Shown one piece after another: positions 27,812 through 36,235 of a stretch of DNA of 55,219 bases (its first letter is position 1; every line of letters starts with the position of its first letter). The stretch covers positions 1 through 55,219 of IMG/VR virus record IMGVR_UViG_3300017613_000358. The stretch is one strand, 5' to 3'. This DNA is from a virus. The notes beneath the pieces were generated by a model. The model had not been told where the DNA came from. It saw nothing but the letters and a program-made list of their open reading frames with translations, and did no database searches. The position numbers and the translations under genes are program-made.

Positions 27812-28027
27812 TTATTTCTTGAGTGCCTGAGCTATATGCGTCAAAGCATTTCCACCCATCAAGCCAAGTGCAATCCACATACAAGCATTTATGATCTCCA
27901 CCCACTCTGCGCCATCCACTTCATGAAATATAAGCGTGGTAATTAAAATCAACACCATAGAGCCGAAGGCTCCAATCATCTTTCTCCAGCCTAACAAAGT
28001 TCCGTTTCTATTTCCATTTTCAAGCAT
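27812..28027 (-). CDS. Putative holin (two transmembrane helices)
   Basis: 71 residues from the ATG at 28027, which overlaps the end of the DUF5675 gene; an ATG two codons earlier is also in frame. Two hydrophobic helices (KMIGAFGSMVLILITTLIF and WVEIINACMWIALGLMGGN) are joined by a short acidic loop. The start is polar and the end basic (ALKK). This size, topology and position between DUF5675 and the spanin-like pair fit a holin. Confidence 0.6.
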   Translation of the reverse strand: MLENGNRNGTLLGWRKMIGAFGSMVLILITTLIFHEVDGAEWVEIINACMWIALGLMGGNALTHIAQALKK

Positions 28028-28496
28028 AATCAATAATCTCCGTTTGCCACTCTACCCCTCTTGCAAGAGATAGACCTACTAATTTATAAAATCTAATATA
28101 TGCACTCGTACTGCTCGTAACCTTACCTTCTTCATCACCTAGATTAAGGTGAAGAACATCTCCAGGTAGCACACAGCCTGCCGTATCGTCATCATCATTC
28201 CCGATGTGATATAAGATAGCATCAAACTGAGGAACACCAACTATCTCAACCATTCCTACATGATTTTCTCGAATCCACAAGTTTCTATGCCTCTTATACT
28301 TATCATGCAACTTGCCTACTGTCCTTAACCTAAGAGGATACACACCAGCAAAGATTCTAGTCTCGCCATATTTTTTAACTGTACGAAACTCATCTTCAAG
28401 TGTCCCACAGATTAATGTACGAGGAGCATGATACAATAAACCAATTGTGGTTTCAAGAGCAGAGCTGATACGGATATGTTCTAGTTTTTCAGGCAT
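28020..28496 (-). CDS. DUF5675 family protein in the lysis cassette
   Basis: 158 residues. ETTIGLLYHAPRTLICGTLEDEFRTVKKYGETRIFAGVY (quoted as TTIGLLY...CGTLEDEFR...GETRIFAGVY), then HVGMVEIVGVPQFDAILYH and IGNDDDDTAGCVLPGD, give the H-x2-GN-x2-DT-x-GC pattern of DUF5675. The conserved His, Asp and Cys resemble an L,D-transpeptidase-like or peptidase site, and the family is often near holins. A peptidoglycan role is inferred, not shown. Confidence 0.65.
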   Translation of the reverse strand: MPEKLEHIRISSALETTIGLLYHAPRTLICGTLEDEFRTVKKYGETRIFAGVYPLRLRTVGKLHDKYKRHRNLWIRENHVGMVEIVGVPQFDAILYHIGNDDDDTAGCVLPGDVLHLNLGDEEGKVTSSTSAYIRFYKLVGLSLARGVEWQTEIIDYA

Positions 28497-28903
28497 TAGA
28501 TTGATCCTTGGTCACGCTTATCTTCTCTCAAGCCTTTGCGGAACCAATAGTTCCACATATTAGCACATGACGTGCTACAAAATCTTCTATTCTTTCTATT
28601 CTTAGGAATCTCTTTGTTGCATTCTACACACTTCGTAACACCTATTTTGGACAGTCGATCCTTCTTACGCTTTTCATTATGCCACATAGTTGCACACTCT
28701 GGAGAGTGAAACATCTTGTTGCGCAATATGTACTTAGGAAAAGGGATACCAAACTCTTTCTTGCATTGTTTACATTTCTTGAATCGCCACAACTTAAAGA
28801 CAGAACAGCGTTTGCCTTTATACAGAATAGGCTCCTTCAAAACAATCTTCGCGTTTCTATTAATTTCTCCCAACTTAGATCTACTTACTATCTGTTCAGT
28901 CAT
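28496..28903 (-). CDS. Double zinc-knuckle protein
   Basis: 135 residues from the ATG at 28903 (MTEQIVSRSKLGEINRNAKI in part), overlapping the stop of an endonuclease remnant. Two treble-clef-like units are visible: CKQCKKEF...FHSPECATMW and CVECNKEIPKNRKNRRFCSTSCANMW. Both show C-x2-C then C-x3-C. Such knuckles occur in phage endonuclease relatives and RNA-binding proteins, but no catalytic His-Asn-His is seen. It is the first intact gene behind a strong promoter. Confidence 0.6.
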   Translation of the reverse strand: MTEQIVSRSKLGEINRNAKIVLKEPILYKGKRCSVFKLWRFKKCKQCKKEFGIPFPKYILRNKMFHSPECATMWHNEKRKKDRLSKIGVTKCVECNKEIPKNRKNRRFCSTSCANMWNYWFRKGLREDKRDQGSI

Positions 28904-29024
28904 AATTGAACATATCCTCGTTGGTTTTAGCGAACTCTCCACGAATTACACTGACTGTTGCGTCATATGCTCTAGCAGCAGTGTCAACTGTAGCAACATA
29001 GCCTTGAGTTAATTCTATTATCAT
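28896..29024 (-). pseudogene. Internally deleted AP2-HNH endonuclease remnant
   Basis: 42 codons. The first part, MIIELTQGYVATVD, is the N-terminus typical of AP2-HNH endonucleases (compare MQIIEIDGYAIKLD in the gene at 26405-26878). The second part, TAARAYDATVSVIRGEFAKTN, matches the end of the AP2 domain (AAKQYDIWAVELFGEFAKTN in the gene at 18815-19285). The whole HNH core and most of AP2 are missing. The frame is intact, so a short peptide could still be made. It starts right behind the promoter at 29032-29061. Confidence 0.65.
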
Positions 29025-29031
29025 AATATAT

Positions 29032-29061
29032 ATGATAACATATTACATGGTCAATTGTCAA
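29032..29061 (-). promoter_or_regulatory. Sigma-70-type promoter inside the late block
   Basis: On the minus strand, TTGACA (29056-29061) and TATCAT (29032-29037) are 18 bp apart, with TGT before the -10. A second overlapping pair, TTGACC (29049-29054) and TATATT (29025-29030), is also possible. It would drive the endonuclease remnant, zinc-knuckle gene and lysis-like genes independently of late transcription. A palindrome covers its -35 box. Confidence 0.65.
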
Positions 29062-29078
29062 CAAAATTTTGTTTACAA
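29055..29078. promoter_or_regulatory. 24-bp operator-like palindrome over a -35 box
   Basis: TTGTCAACAAAA / TTTTGTTTACAA is an inverted repeat with 11 of 12 positions matching. It contains the TTGACA of the minus-strand promoter in its left arm. The symmetry, length and AT-rich centre fit a repressor dimer site. The surrounding 29025-29204 (180 bases) holds no convincing gene. Confidence 0.55.
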
Positions 29079-29204
29079 CGCCGTAAAAGTTCTGGAAATG
29101 GAACAACCGGGGTAGTGCATATTAAAATCGTTCGTCCAAATTTGACCCCATACACAAGCGGGAATCAACACGTTAATTTTTGTGTGGTTCGTTCGGCATC
29201 TGAA

Positions 29205-29615
29205 CTACTCGATGATTTCGACCTCTTGATTAAGTACGAGCAGTTCATACAACTTCACTAGCGTTGATGGAAGTTTGCCTGTTTGCTCAAGATCCTTAAG
29301 CCAAGGAGTTAGGTAATTTATATCCTTCTCATCAAGTATATACTCTGTGCCTATGTCTAATGATGCATCCCACATAGGGGCTTGTGCACCTTCAGGCTGC
29401 CTCATATTGATAGCATCCATGTCATGCTTCTTGAGTTCCATGCGATCCCTTAAAGACTTGATGATAATTAGATTCGTGTAGTTGTCTTCGTGCGGCAGTT
29501 TGCCTACAAGTGTAAGGCGAGGGTTGATTTTGAATTTGATTGTGACAGGAGAGATAGTTGAATCTTTCTTCGCATCTGCAATTTTGGTAACACTGTTCTT
29601 CTGGGCCTTAGCCAT
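29205..29615 (-). CDS. Hypothetical late protein
   Basis: 136 residues. The N-terminus is polar and lysine-rich. ISPVTIKFKINPRLTLVGKL is strand-like, and the rest is mixed (IIIKSLRDRMELKKHDMDAI, LTPWLKDLEQTGKLPSTLVK). It may be a small fibre- or tail-associated or regulatory protein. No family is recognised. It has the AAAGGACGGAC leader. Confidence 0.55.
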   Translation of the reverse strand: MAKAQKNSVTKIADAKKDSTISPVTIKFKINPRLTLVGKLPHEDNYTNLIIIKSLRDRMELKKHDMDAINMRQPEGAQAPMWDASLDIGTEYILDEKDINYLTPWLKDLEQTGKLPSTLVKLYELLVLNQEVEIIE

Positions 29616-29659
29616 TTTGTCCGTCCTTTCTTTGCGGGTTATCTAAATATGCGCTTCGA

Positions 29660-29899
29660 TTAAGTAGCAGAGATCTCTTCGACCTCAGCTGGATTCGCTC
29701 CTTTTCTAGTGGATTCTACATGATATACTAGCTTTCGTAGAGATCTCTTCACGGCATTCCGAGCAAAGGTTCTTCTGTCATTCTCGGTAGCATTCTCAAT
29801 AGGGCCTTCCCATTGATCCTCAAAACCGTAGTGAAGACATAGAGCATTGACAACTCTATCAAGTTGATCGTCTGGAATAGTGATTTGAAACTGTGCCAT
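29660..29899 (-). CDS. Small late protein, paralogue of 29915-30157
   Basis: 79 residues. MAQFQITIPDDQLDRVVNAL is followed by a loop with NATENDRRTFARNAVKRSLRK. The preceding gene shows the same plan: a short strand, D-x-x-x-DRV-x-x-A, a loop, then an N-x-x-x-x-x-IR helix. Similar two-part small proteins follow fibre genes in other phages. The function is unknown. Confidence 0.6.
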   Translation of the reverse strand: MAQFQITIPDDQLDRVVNALCLHYGFEDQWEGPIENATENDRRTFARNAVKRSLRKLVYHVESTRKGANPAEVEEISAT

Positions 29900-29914
29900 T
29901 GTTTTAGTCCGTCC

Positions 29915-30157
29915 TTATAAATCAATAGGTTCTATTGCAGCACGAGCTAACTTCTCTTCGTGATCTTTAGTGATCTGACGAATGTAGTTACCAAGATGCT
30001 GATTCGCAAATTCAATCTTCTCTTCTTTCGTTTCGGGTATCTTATTAGTGCCAGCTCCACCAAAACCAAACTTATGAGGTTGATGAAACTGAGAAACTAT
30101 TGCATCTAACACACGATCTGCAACTTCATCCTTAAGGTCAATAGTCAATATTGCCAT
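29915..30157 (-). CDS. Small late protein, paralogue of 29660-29899
   Basis: 80 residues. AILTIDLKDEVADRVLDAIV matches the start of its downstream neighbour, and a helix (KIEFANQHLGNYIRQIT) matches the second part. It looks like a tandem duplication that has diverged. It is the first gene after the long fibre gene, which suggests a fibre-linked role, inferred from place only. GGAAAGGATGGAC is its leader. Confidence 0.6.
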   Translation of the reverse strand: MAILTIDLKDEVADRVLDAIVSQFHQPHKFGFGGAGTNKIPETKEEKIEFANQHLGNYIRQITKDHEEKLARAAIEPIDL

Positions 30158-30184
30158 GATAGTCCATCCTTTCCTTACTATTCC

Positions 30185-33100
30185 CTAGGTCCAATCTAGT
30201 GTCTTAGTCTGTACTGATCCTGTACCACCTGTCTTATACTTTACCTTAATAGTATCTGAGTCAAAGTATACTACACAACGATAATTATCTGGTGTAGGTG
30301 CAGATGGTTCATCATAGATAGTCAACCAATCGAAGTGAGGAGGTGACCATCCAGTAGGCTCATCGTCTCCATCAACAGGTGCGCCCTGTGCCACCCTTAG
30401 GAAACCTACAGGAGATACGTCATTAAACCACATGAATCTACCACTTCCATCTCTGTCCTGCATTGCTAGATAGCCAGGTATAGCTGTAGATGAAGTCCTT
30501 GCAACTAGTGCAATCGCTCCTGCATATGTTGTTTGGTTGCCTAGCTCTAACGCTGCAAGGTTCTCTCCTTCGTACTTACCTAACACACCTAAATAGTTAG
30601 AGCCTGAATATAGAGAGATAGCTTCGTCATAATTTGTAGGCTCGTCATCTCCAATAAGTTCAGATAAGGAGAGCTTATCAGTATATATCGTACCATCAAA
30701 GTACGCATCCTGAAATGGGAATGTTGTGTTGCCTAAGTCAACATTCATCACTCCATCATTTCCACCTAAATTCTCATGATAGCCTGGACGAAGTGTGGCA
30801 TTTCCTTCACTCTCTAGTGTAGCCCAAAGTATTTGGTTATAATAATATGTTCCACTTGTAACAGCAGTTAACGCAAACTCAGCCACGCTCGCTGCCGCAA
30901 CTCCCCTGCCGCCAGTTACAATATGAAACCACCCAGCTCCATTAACATTTGACTGCCCTGACATTGACAGGCCTCCGCCATAAGGATGATATGGTGAACT
31001 TGTTTCTATAGTTCCTCCAGCTATTGCTAACTCAGAAGCATTGCCTGATTCTGATGGGTAAATTACAAGAGACGCAACTTGATCGTCTCCGTCGAATGTA
31101 AGCCAGCCTGAGTCATCAGTAGCTAACTTCATCTCGAAAGTCGTTCCGCCAGTTCTTATGTCAGCAACAGTCTCATTTATTATGAACCGCTCAACTGATC
31201 CACTCTCCCAAAATCTGTGCTCCGACGCACGATATGCAATAGGTATATAACTCGCTGATCTATCATAGGATTGCACATAGCTGCTGCCACCTGAATAAAA
31301 GAGCTCAAGCCCTGCGCCAGTAGCAGGAGCGGTAGCAGTTCCGCTCACATTAAGTCTATTAAGCCTAGAAACTCCATCAACTACATAGATTCCCCAATTA
31401 TATGTAGCTTCAGTAGCTACTCCAGCTAGGTACAATGCAGCTGAAGTAGTTATCGTAGCTCCATTATCAGTGATGTTAGGAGCGGCAATATAGATCCCAC
31501 ACATTCTGGCATTTGTACCAGAAGCACCTGAAGCCAGAATACCACCTACTGTCACCATATACTGATTCTCTCCAACAGCAGCTTGCATCGTGCCATTGAA
31601 TAGATTACCGAAGCCAGCAGTTGATGTAACATTAGTGTAATCAGCATTGAATGTTATAAAGGCACTGGGAGATGGAGTTACACCAATACAGTGGCCTTGA
31701 TCTCCAGCAGGAATGTGGACCTCTCCATCATCGCTAATAGTAGGATGCTGAGAAGTATAACCTTGAATAGTCTGCCCGTCTCCATCGAATCTAGCTATAG
31801 CATGATCTGTGTATCCAGATGAATAAGAGACATCTCCAACGCCTGCGCCAGATACAACAGACCATGTTACTCCACCTGAGCCATCAGTCTTCAGGTATTC
31901 ATTAGCTGAGCCATCTGTATAAGGAAGATCATAACCTGTACCTCCTGATCCTGTGCCTATTTCTAGTACGGAGTCTGTGAACTGCATCTTCTGGTCTGTG
32001 TCCAGCAACATTGTTATGGTAGAGTATGGAGCACCACCATTATAGTCACTGTAAAGATCAATCTCGGCAATATTTCCGGCTCCATAGATACAGTACAGTT
32101 CCATATGGCTAAACTGTGTTACGCCATCATACCACATATAGACATTACTATAGTGTGTGGCATCGCCATAAGCGTAGAATCTAACATTATCTTGCCCAAA
32201 GATAGATGCTTCCAGCCACCTATTTGATGTAGTACCCATCCTGATATAGTCAGATCCATCAGATGCAGCGAGGAAATCCAGACCAATGTTAGTCGAAGGC
32301 GCACGAATAGAACCAGCACCAGTGAAGATAATCTCAGAAGGAGTAGCATCATCAGGAGCAAAGGTAATATTACCACCAGCTTGAATAGTGATACCTTGTG
32401 AACCAGTTGTTACTAAGTTACCTGTTCTCGACATGACAGATTCGAGATTGGCAAAGAAGCCTACAGCACCCGTCGTAATTCCACCATCTCCACGAGACAC
32501 GAAAGCAGCATTGACTCCAGTCGAGGAGGAAGTATATGCCCATCCCAATACTTGGTGATTAGGCCCAGTAGGGTTATCGTTACTCCAAGATGCTCCTGTC
32601 CAGCGAGTGAACTTAACTGTGTTAGCGGTAATATCATAGTAAACATGATACACTACGTCGGCTGTCAGGCCAGAGATAGAGCTTGATCCTATAGAATCAC
32701 TATTACCGTTATCGTAGTATATATCTCCAGCATCCCATGCTAGTGCTGTGCCAGAAGATGACGTGAAGTGGACAGTATGCGACGCGAAGCCAGCATCATC
32801 ACTGACTATAGTCGTGTCAACTGCCTCTGGCTCAATGTCTGGAGTATCTATTCCACCGATAGTCTTAGCTACTGCAAACGATACAGATAGATTAGGAGTA
32901 TCAGTAGCCGTAGCATAATGCCACGCAGTTCTGCCCTGTGTGTTGTGCACACGAGCTTTGAACTTCATGGTAGTTGCGTTCTTGATGTTCTCGTAGAAGT
33001 AATCCTGTACGTTTGGTGTAGTGAGAGACCATGTACCAGTTACAAATCTGTCAGTATGTACCCAGTACTCTTTATGGAACCCTCCATCAGCCACAGCGAT

Positions 33101-35305
33101 CTGATAGACTGGCTCATCGTATATCTGCCAGTCATCTATAGGGTTACTCGCTGATGATGAAGGGTGAGCAACTCTGTATGTTCCTGATAGAGTAAGAGTG
33201 AATGGATTACCTGCTGTATTGGATGCAATCTTCCACTCTTGTATTACAGTCCCAGGTAGAGTATGAGAACCAGACTTCTTACCTATCCTAAACCAGTTAC
33301 CTGCATTGGAAAATTCATTTACTGACGCGGAGTAACCAGATATCTCAACCAAGGAAGTACCCGTGTCAGCATAAGCAGTTTCACCTGAATCATCTAAGAT
33401 AACAGTCTCAAGTGGTTCCGATTCAGTTGTTTTCCACCCAACAACCTGCAAGGAGAAGACAGAGTCTGCATTATCACCAAGCTGTATGCCAAATCTAACT
33501 TGATTACCCGGGATATCTCCTTCATCACCACCAGCAGGAGGAGTAGCTTGAGTGTAAGCATTAAACTTCTCAATTGTTGCTACGTCAGCATCAGGTGTCC
33601 ACCCTGGATAACCTAAATCAGGAACATCTTCAATTGGTACTTCTAAGGAAATAGGAGTGGTCCAATCAGACCATCCGTATGCGTTCTCTATAGCGAAACA
33701 AATCTCGAACCTGGCACCTTTAGGCAAAGGAAACGCTGAGATGTCAAAGGTACCTGACTCAAAAGGATAGCCTTCAGGACTAATAGGAGTATGTTCTACA
33801 TACTCTCTTGCATTGAATGTCTCAGCTTCCCATTCAGATCCTGTAAATGGATCATCTAGCGTTCTGTCGAAACTAGCTCCATCTGCATGTTCTCTATACT
33901 TGAATCTCCCATTGATTATGCTGTCGTATCCTTGTGCTCCCCAAGAGATTATATAGTAGACACGATCTCCTACATCTCCTTGTAGAAGTATCGCAGATAC
34001 AATATCACCGTGGGCAACTACATCTGTGTCGTTTATACCAGTTGTCAAATTGACAACAAGCACAGTACCACCGTCAGATAGACCCCAAGCAGAAGCATCC
34101 GATTCACTATTTATCTTTCTTGCTCTAGCCCAGTATTCTCCATCGCCATAGTCGTTTACGGCAATCTCAATATGTGTAGGGAACTGATATAGAGTATATG
34201 TAGTAGTGTTGACAAGTGTGTCAGATCCAGGATACGGCTCAGTTGCGTCAGGTGTTGCGTCTGTAGCATGGTGATATAGTTGTACCTCGATGGATGCTAC
34301 ATCTTTATCAATGGTGTTCGACGTGAGATCACGAAGTACATCTACGCGTAACTTATACTTACTTGACTGAGTTAGATTTACAATAGGAGCAGACGGAGTT
34401 GCAGTAGGTCCACCAGTCGAACTGATATACCTAGGACCAACCTCGTTAGATAAGTCAGATGCAGCCCAATTGACAAGCACAGCTACGACACGAAAGTAGA
34501 AAGGAGTCTCACCTCGTACATATGTGCCATCAGTTGGCGCCCATTCAGCTTCCCAAACTGTTGGCTTATCTCCATCTTCGAGTCCTCCCACACCACCCAT
34601 CATTCTTCCAAGTGTGGAGTCGTTTATAGTAACTCCAGAGGAGGTCTTATAGTAGAACCTAAAACCCTTAAGAGCTAAATACTCATCATCAGTTCCACTC
34701 CATTGCCAGTGGAACCTAAATGATCCATCTCCTGAATTAACATTGAGACTACTTGGTGTTGTGACTGCTGAGAGAGAAGTGAGTGTTCTAGAATTAGTAG
34801 GTACGCTCCATTTAAGAAGACGAATCTCAACACCAGAAGAGTGAGCAGAACGAGCTGACCCATGTGCGCCTCTCTCCTCAAAGGTCAATCCCCAGGGCGG
34901 AGTAGAATCAACTGATGAGATAACGCATATCTCTGAGTCATCAATAGAAACTACATCGCCAGCCTTGAACATAGTAGAATCATCTGGCGTATCAATAGCA
35001 ACTGTCAGCTCCGCGTCATCGTCTGCTAATGACTCAGATGTATCTACTACATAGTCTGTACGGTTTAATTTGACAGTCTGCCCTTCGCCCTGCTCATTGT
35101 ACGACACATAAAATAGATCGTACTTTTCAGAATCAGGATCATGCGTAACTTCAAATGCTCCTAATGCCTGTCTTCCGTCAGCACCTACATTCTCGTCTGA
35201 TCCCTCTTCGTTGAGCATCTCATTACCAAGGCGGATTGCCTTAGGTGATTCGCTACGAAGCTTAAAATAAACCTTACAGCTTTTTGGTCGTCCTCTTACA
35301 GCCAT
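30185..35305 (-). CDS. Large tail fibre / tip protein with FN3-like domains
   Basis: 1706 residues. The N-terminal ~250 residues include a strand-rich tail-attachment region. FN3-like units follow (SLSAVTTPSSLNVNSGDGSF and SAPIVNLTQSSKYKLRVDVL are typical openings, with W and Y in place). The second half is Gly/Ser/Thr-rich and beta-repetitive (GNITFAPDDATPSEIIFTGA, IGTGSGGTGYDLPYTDG), as in trimeric fibres. The end is KTGGTGSVQTKTLDWT. It follows the tail tip genes and is probably the main host-recognition or central fibre protein. Confidence 0.75.
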   Translation of the reverse strand: MAVRGRPKSCKVYFKLRSESPKAIRLGNEMLNEEGSDENVGADGRQALGAFEVTHDPDSEKYDLFYVSYNEQGEGQTVKLNRTDYVVDTSESLADDDAELTVAIDTPDDSTMFKAGDVVSIDDSEICVISSVDSTPPWGLTFEERGAHGSARSAHSSGVEIRLLKWSVPTNSRTLTSLSAVTTPSSLNVNSGDGSFRFHWQWSGTDDEYLALKGFRFYYKTSSGVTINDSTLGRMMGGVGGLEDGDKPTVWEAEWAPTDGTYVRGETPFYFRVVAVLVNWAASDLSNEVGPRYISSTGGPTATPSAPIVNLTQSSKYKLRVDVLRDLTSNTIDKDVASIEVQLYHHATDATPDATEPYPGSDTLVNTTTYTLYQFPTHIEIAVNDYGDGEYWARARKINSESDASAWGLSDGGTVLVVNLTTGINDTDVVAHGDIVSAILLQGDVGDRVYYIISWGAQGYDSIINGRFKYREHADGASFDRTLDDPFTGSEWEAETFNAREYVEHTPISPEGYPFESGTFDISAFPLPKGARFEICFAIENAYGWSDWTTPISLEVPIEDVPDLGYPGWTPDADVATIEKFNAYTQATPPAGGDEGDIPGNQVRFGIQLGDNADSVFSLQVVGWKTTESEPLETVILDDSGETAYADTGTSLVEISGYSASVNEFSNAGNWFRIGKKSGSHTLPGTVIQEWKIASNTAGNPFTLTLSGTYRVAHPSSSASNPIDDWQIYDEPVYQIAVADGGFHKEYWVHTDRFVTGTWSLTTPNVQDYFYENIKNATTMKFKARVHNTQGRTAWHYATATDTPNLSVSFAVAKTIGGIDTPDIEPEAVDTTIVSDDAGFASHTVHFTSSSGTALAWDAGDIYYDNGNSDSIGSSSISGLTADVVYHVYYDITANTVKFTRWTGASWSNDNPTGPNHQVLGWAYTSSSTGVNAAFVSRGDGGITTGAVGFFANLESVMSRTGNLVTTGSQGITIQAGGNITFAPDDATPSEIIFTGAGSIRAPSTNIGLDFLAASDGSDYIRMGTTSNRWLEASIFGQDNVRFYAYGDATHYSNVYMWYDGVTQFSHMELYCIYGAGNIAEIDLYSDYNGGAPYSTITMLLDTDQKMQFTDSVLEIGTGSGGTGYDLPYTDGSANEYLKTDGSGGVTWSVVSGAGVGDVSYSSGYTDHAIARFDGDGQTIQGYTSQHPTISDDGEVHIPAGDQGHCIGVTPSPSAFITFNADYTNVTSTAGFGNLFNGTMQAAVGENQYMVTVGGILASGASGTNARMCGIYIAAPNITDNGATITTSAALYLAGVATEATYNWGIYVVDGVSRLNRLNVSGTATAPATGAGLELFYSGGSSYVQSYDRSASYIPIAYRASEHRFWESGSVERFIINETVADIRTGGTTFEMKLATDDSGWLTFDGDDQVASLVIYPSESGNASELAIAGGTIETSSPYHPYGGGLSMSGQSNVNGAGWFHIVTGGRGVAAASVAEFALTAVTSGTYYYNQILWATLESEGNATLRPGYHENLGGNDGVMNVDLGNTTFPFQDAYFDGTIYTDKLSLSELIGDDEPTNYDEAISLYSGSNYLGVLGKYEGENLAALELGNQTTYAGAIALVARTSSTAIPGYLAMQDRDGSGRFMWFNDVSPVGFLRVAQGAPVDGDDEPTGWSPPHFDWLTIYDEPSAPTPDNYRCVVYFDSDTIKVKYKTGGTGSVQTKTLDWT

Positions 35306-35318
35306 AGTGTCATCTCAG

Positions 35319-35339
35319 AAGTTTACCCATTCAACTTTT
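35319..35339 (-). repeat. Inverted-repeat motif Y, copy 3
   Basis: On the minus strand this reads AAAAGTTGAATGGGTAAACTT, between the stop at 35385 and the start at 35305. Upstream of it in the same spacer (35345-35375) is a second shared block, CTCTGGTAG...TCTAATGAA, also present in the spacer at 49848-50012. Confidence 0.65.
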
Positions 35340-35384
35340 ATATCAGTTTCATTAGATCAATACTATCTACCAGAGCACATATGC

Positions 35385-36230
35385 TCATCCAATCAATACT
35401 ACTACACTAGCAGTTCTCTCATTCGCTGAACCATCTTCCACGTGCAATTTGCATATGTAAAGACCTGCACTACCGAATGAGATTTGAAATCCTTGAGCTA
35501 CGAGAGCTAAGGACTCGCCGTCTACTATATTATAAGTCTCACCTATATCCCAATCATCATCTGTACCACCAGACAAAGCAGCGCTAATATCAGTAGAAGT
35601 AACTCCGGTAATAACCGCTTCAGATCCATCCGTTATATTCTTAGCTATATCCGTGTCGATCCTAATAGCCAACTCAGTCCAATCAAGCGCACTATTCTTC
35701 AACGTCGCTGAGTTGTTTGTAGTAGTATGAGTGCCTGACCAGATAACATCTCTAGTGATAGCAGTCTTAGCAGTGGTCTGGTCTCCTGATACAGAATAAG
35801 AGATAGCATCTATTTGAGTAGGATCAGTAGCGATAACTATGTCGGCAAACGGACTCATGTTCTGGTCAATATTACCATGCTTCGGGCGACCTACTTTCAA
35901 GGAGCAAGTCACAAGTGTAGATACAATCTCTACACCATCGGCATCTGTAATTTCCAGATCATATAAAAATTCGTCGAAAGTTGTCACTACAACACTATAT
36001 AGCTTAGCCTCCGATAGTAAGTCGGTATAACCTGAAGCCGTCAACGCAGTCCAGCTTCCGCCATCGACTCTTCGTCGTATAGCAGAAGGCTCTTTATTCC
36101 TACCTGTCCCTGCATAGGGATATACTCTGTCTCCTAAAAGACAGAATTGCTTACGCCCACCTATCTCTTGCTTCTCAGCTTCGAGTAATTGTATATTTAG
36201 TACGTCAACAGCAGCAATCGGTGTAGACAT
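35385..36230 (-). CDS. Minor tail protein
   Basis: 281 residues, strand-rich with Thr/Ser/Asp repeats (VIWSGTHTTTNNSATLKNSA). The C-terminal part, FQISFGSAGLYICKLHVEDG, reads like an immunoglobulin-like or FN3-like domain. It lies between the tail hub and the fibre, so a tip or fibre adaptor is likely. No family is recognised. Confidence 0.55.
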   Translation of the reverse strand: MSTPIAAVDVLNIQLLEAEKQEIGGRKQFCLLGDRVYPYAGTGRNKEPSAIRRRVDGGSWTALTASGYTDLLSEAKLYSVVVTTFDEFLYDLEITDADGVEIVSTLVTCSLKVGRPKHGNIDQNMSPFADIVIATDPTQIDAISYSVSGDQTTAKTAITRDVIWSGTHTTTNNSATLKNSALDWTELAIRIDTDIAKNITDGSEAVITGVTSTDISAALSGGTDDDWDIGETYNIVDGESLALVAQGFQISFGSAGLYICKLHVEDGSANERTASVVVLIG

Positions 36231-36235
36231 ATAGT

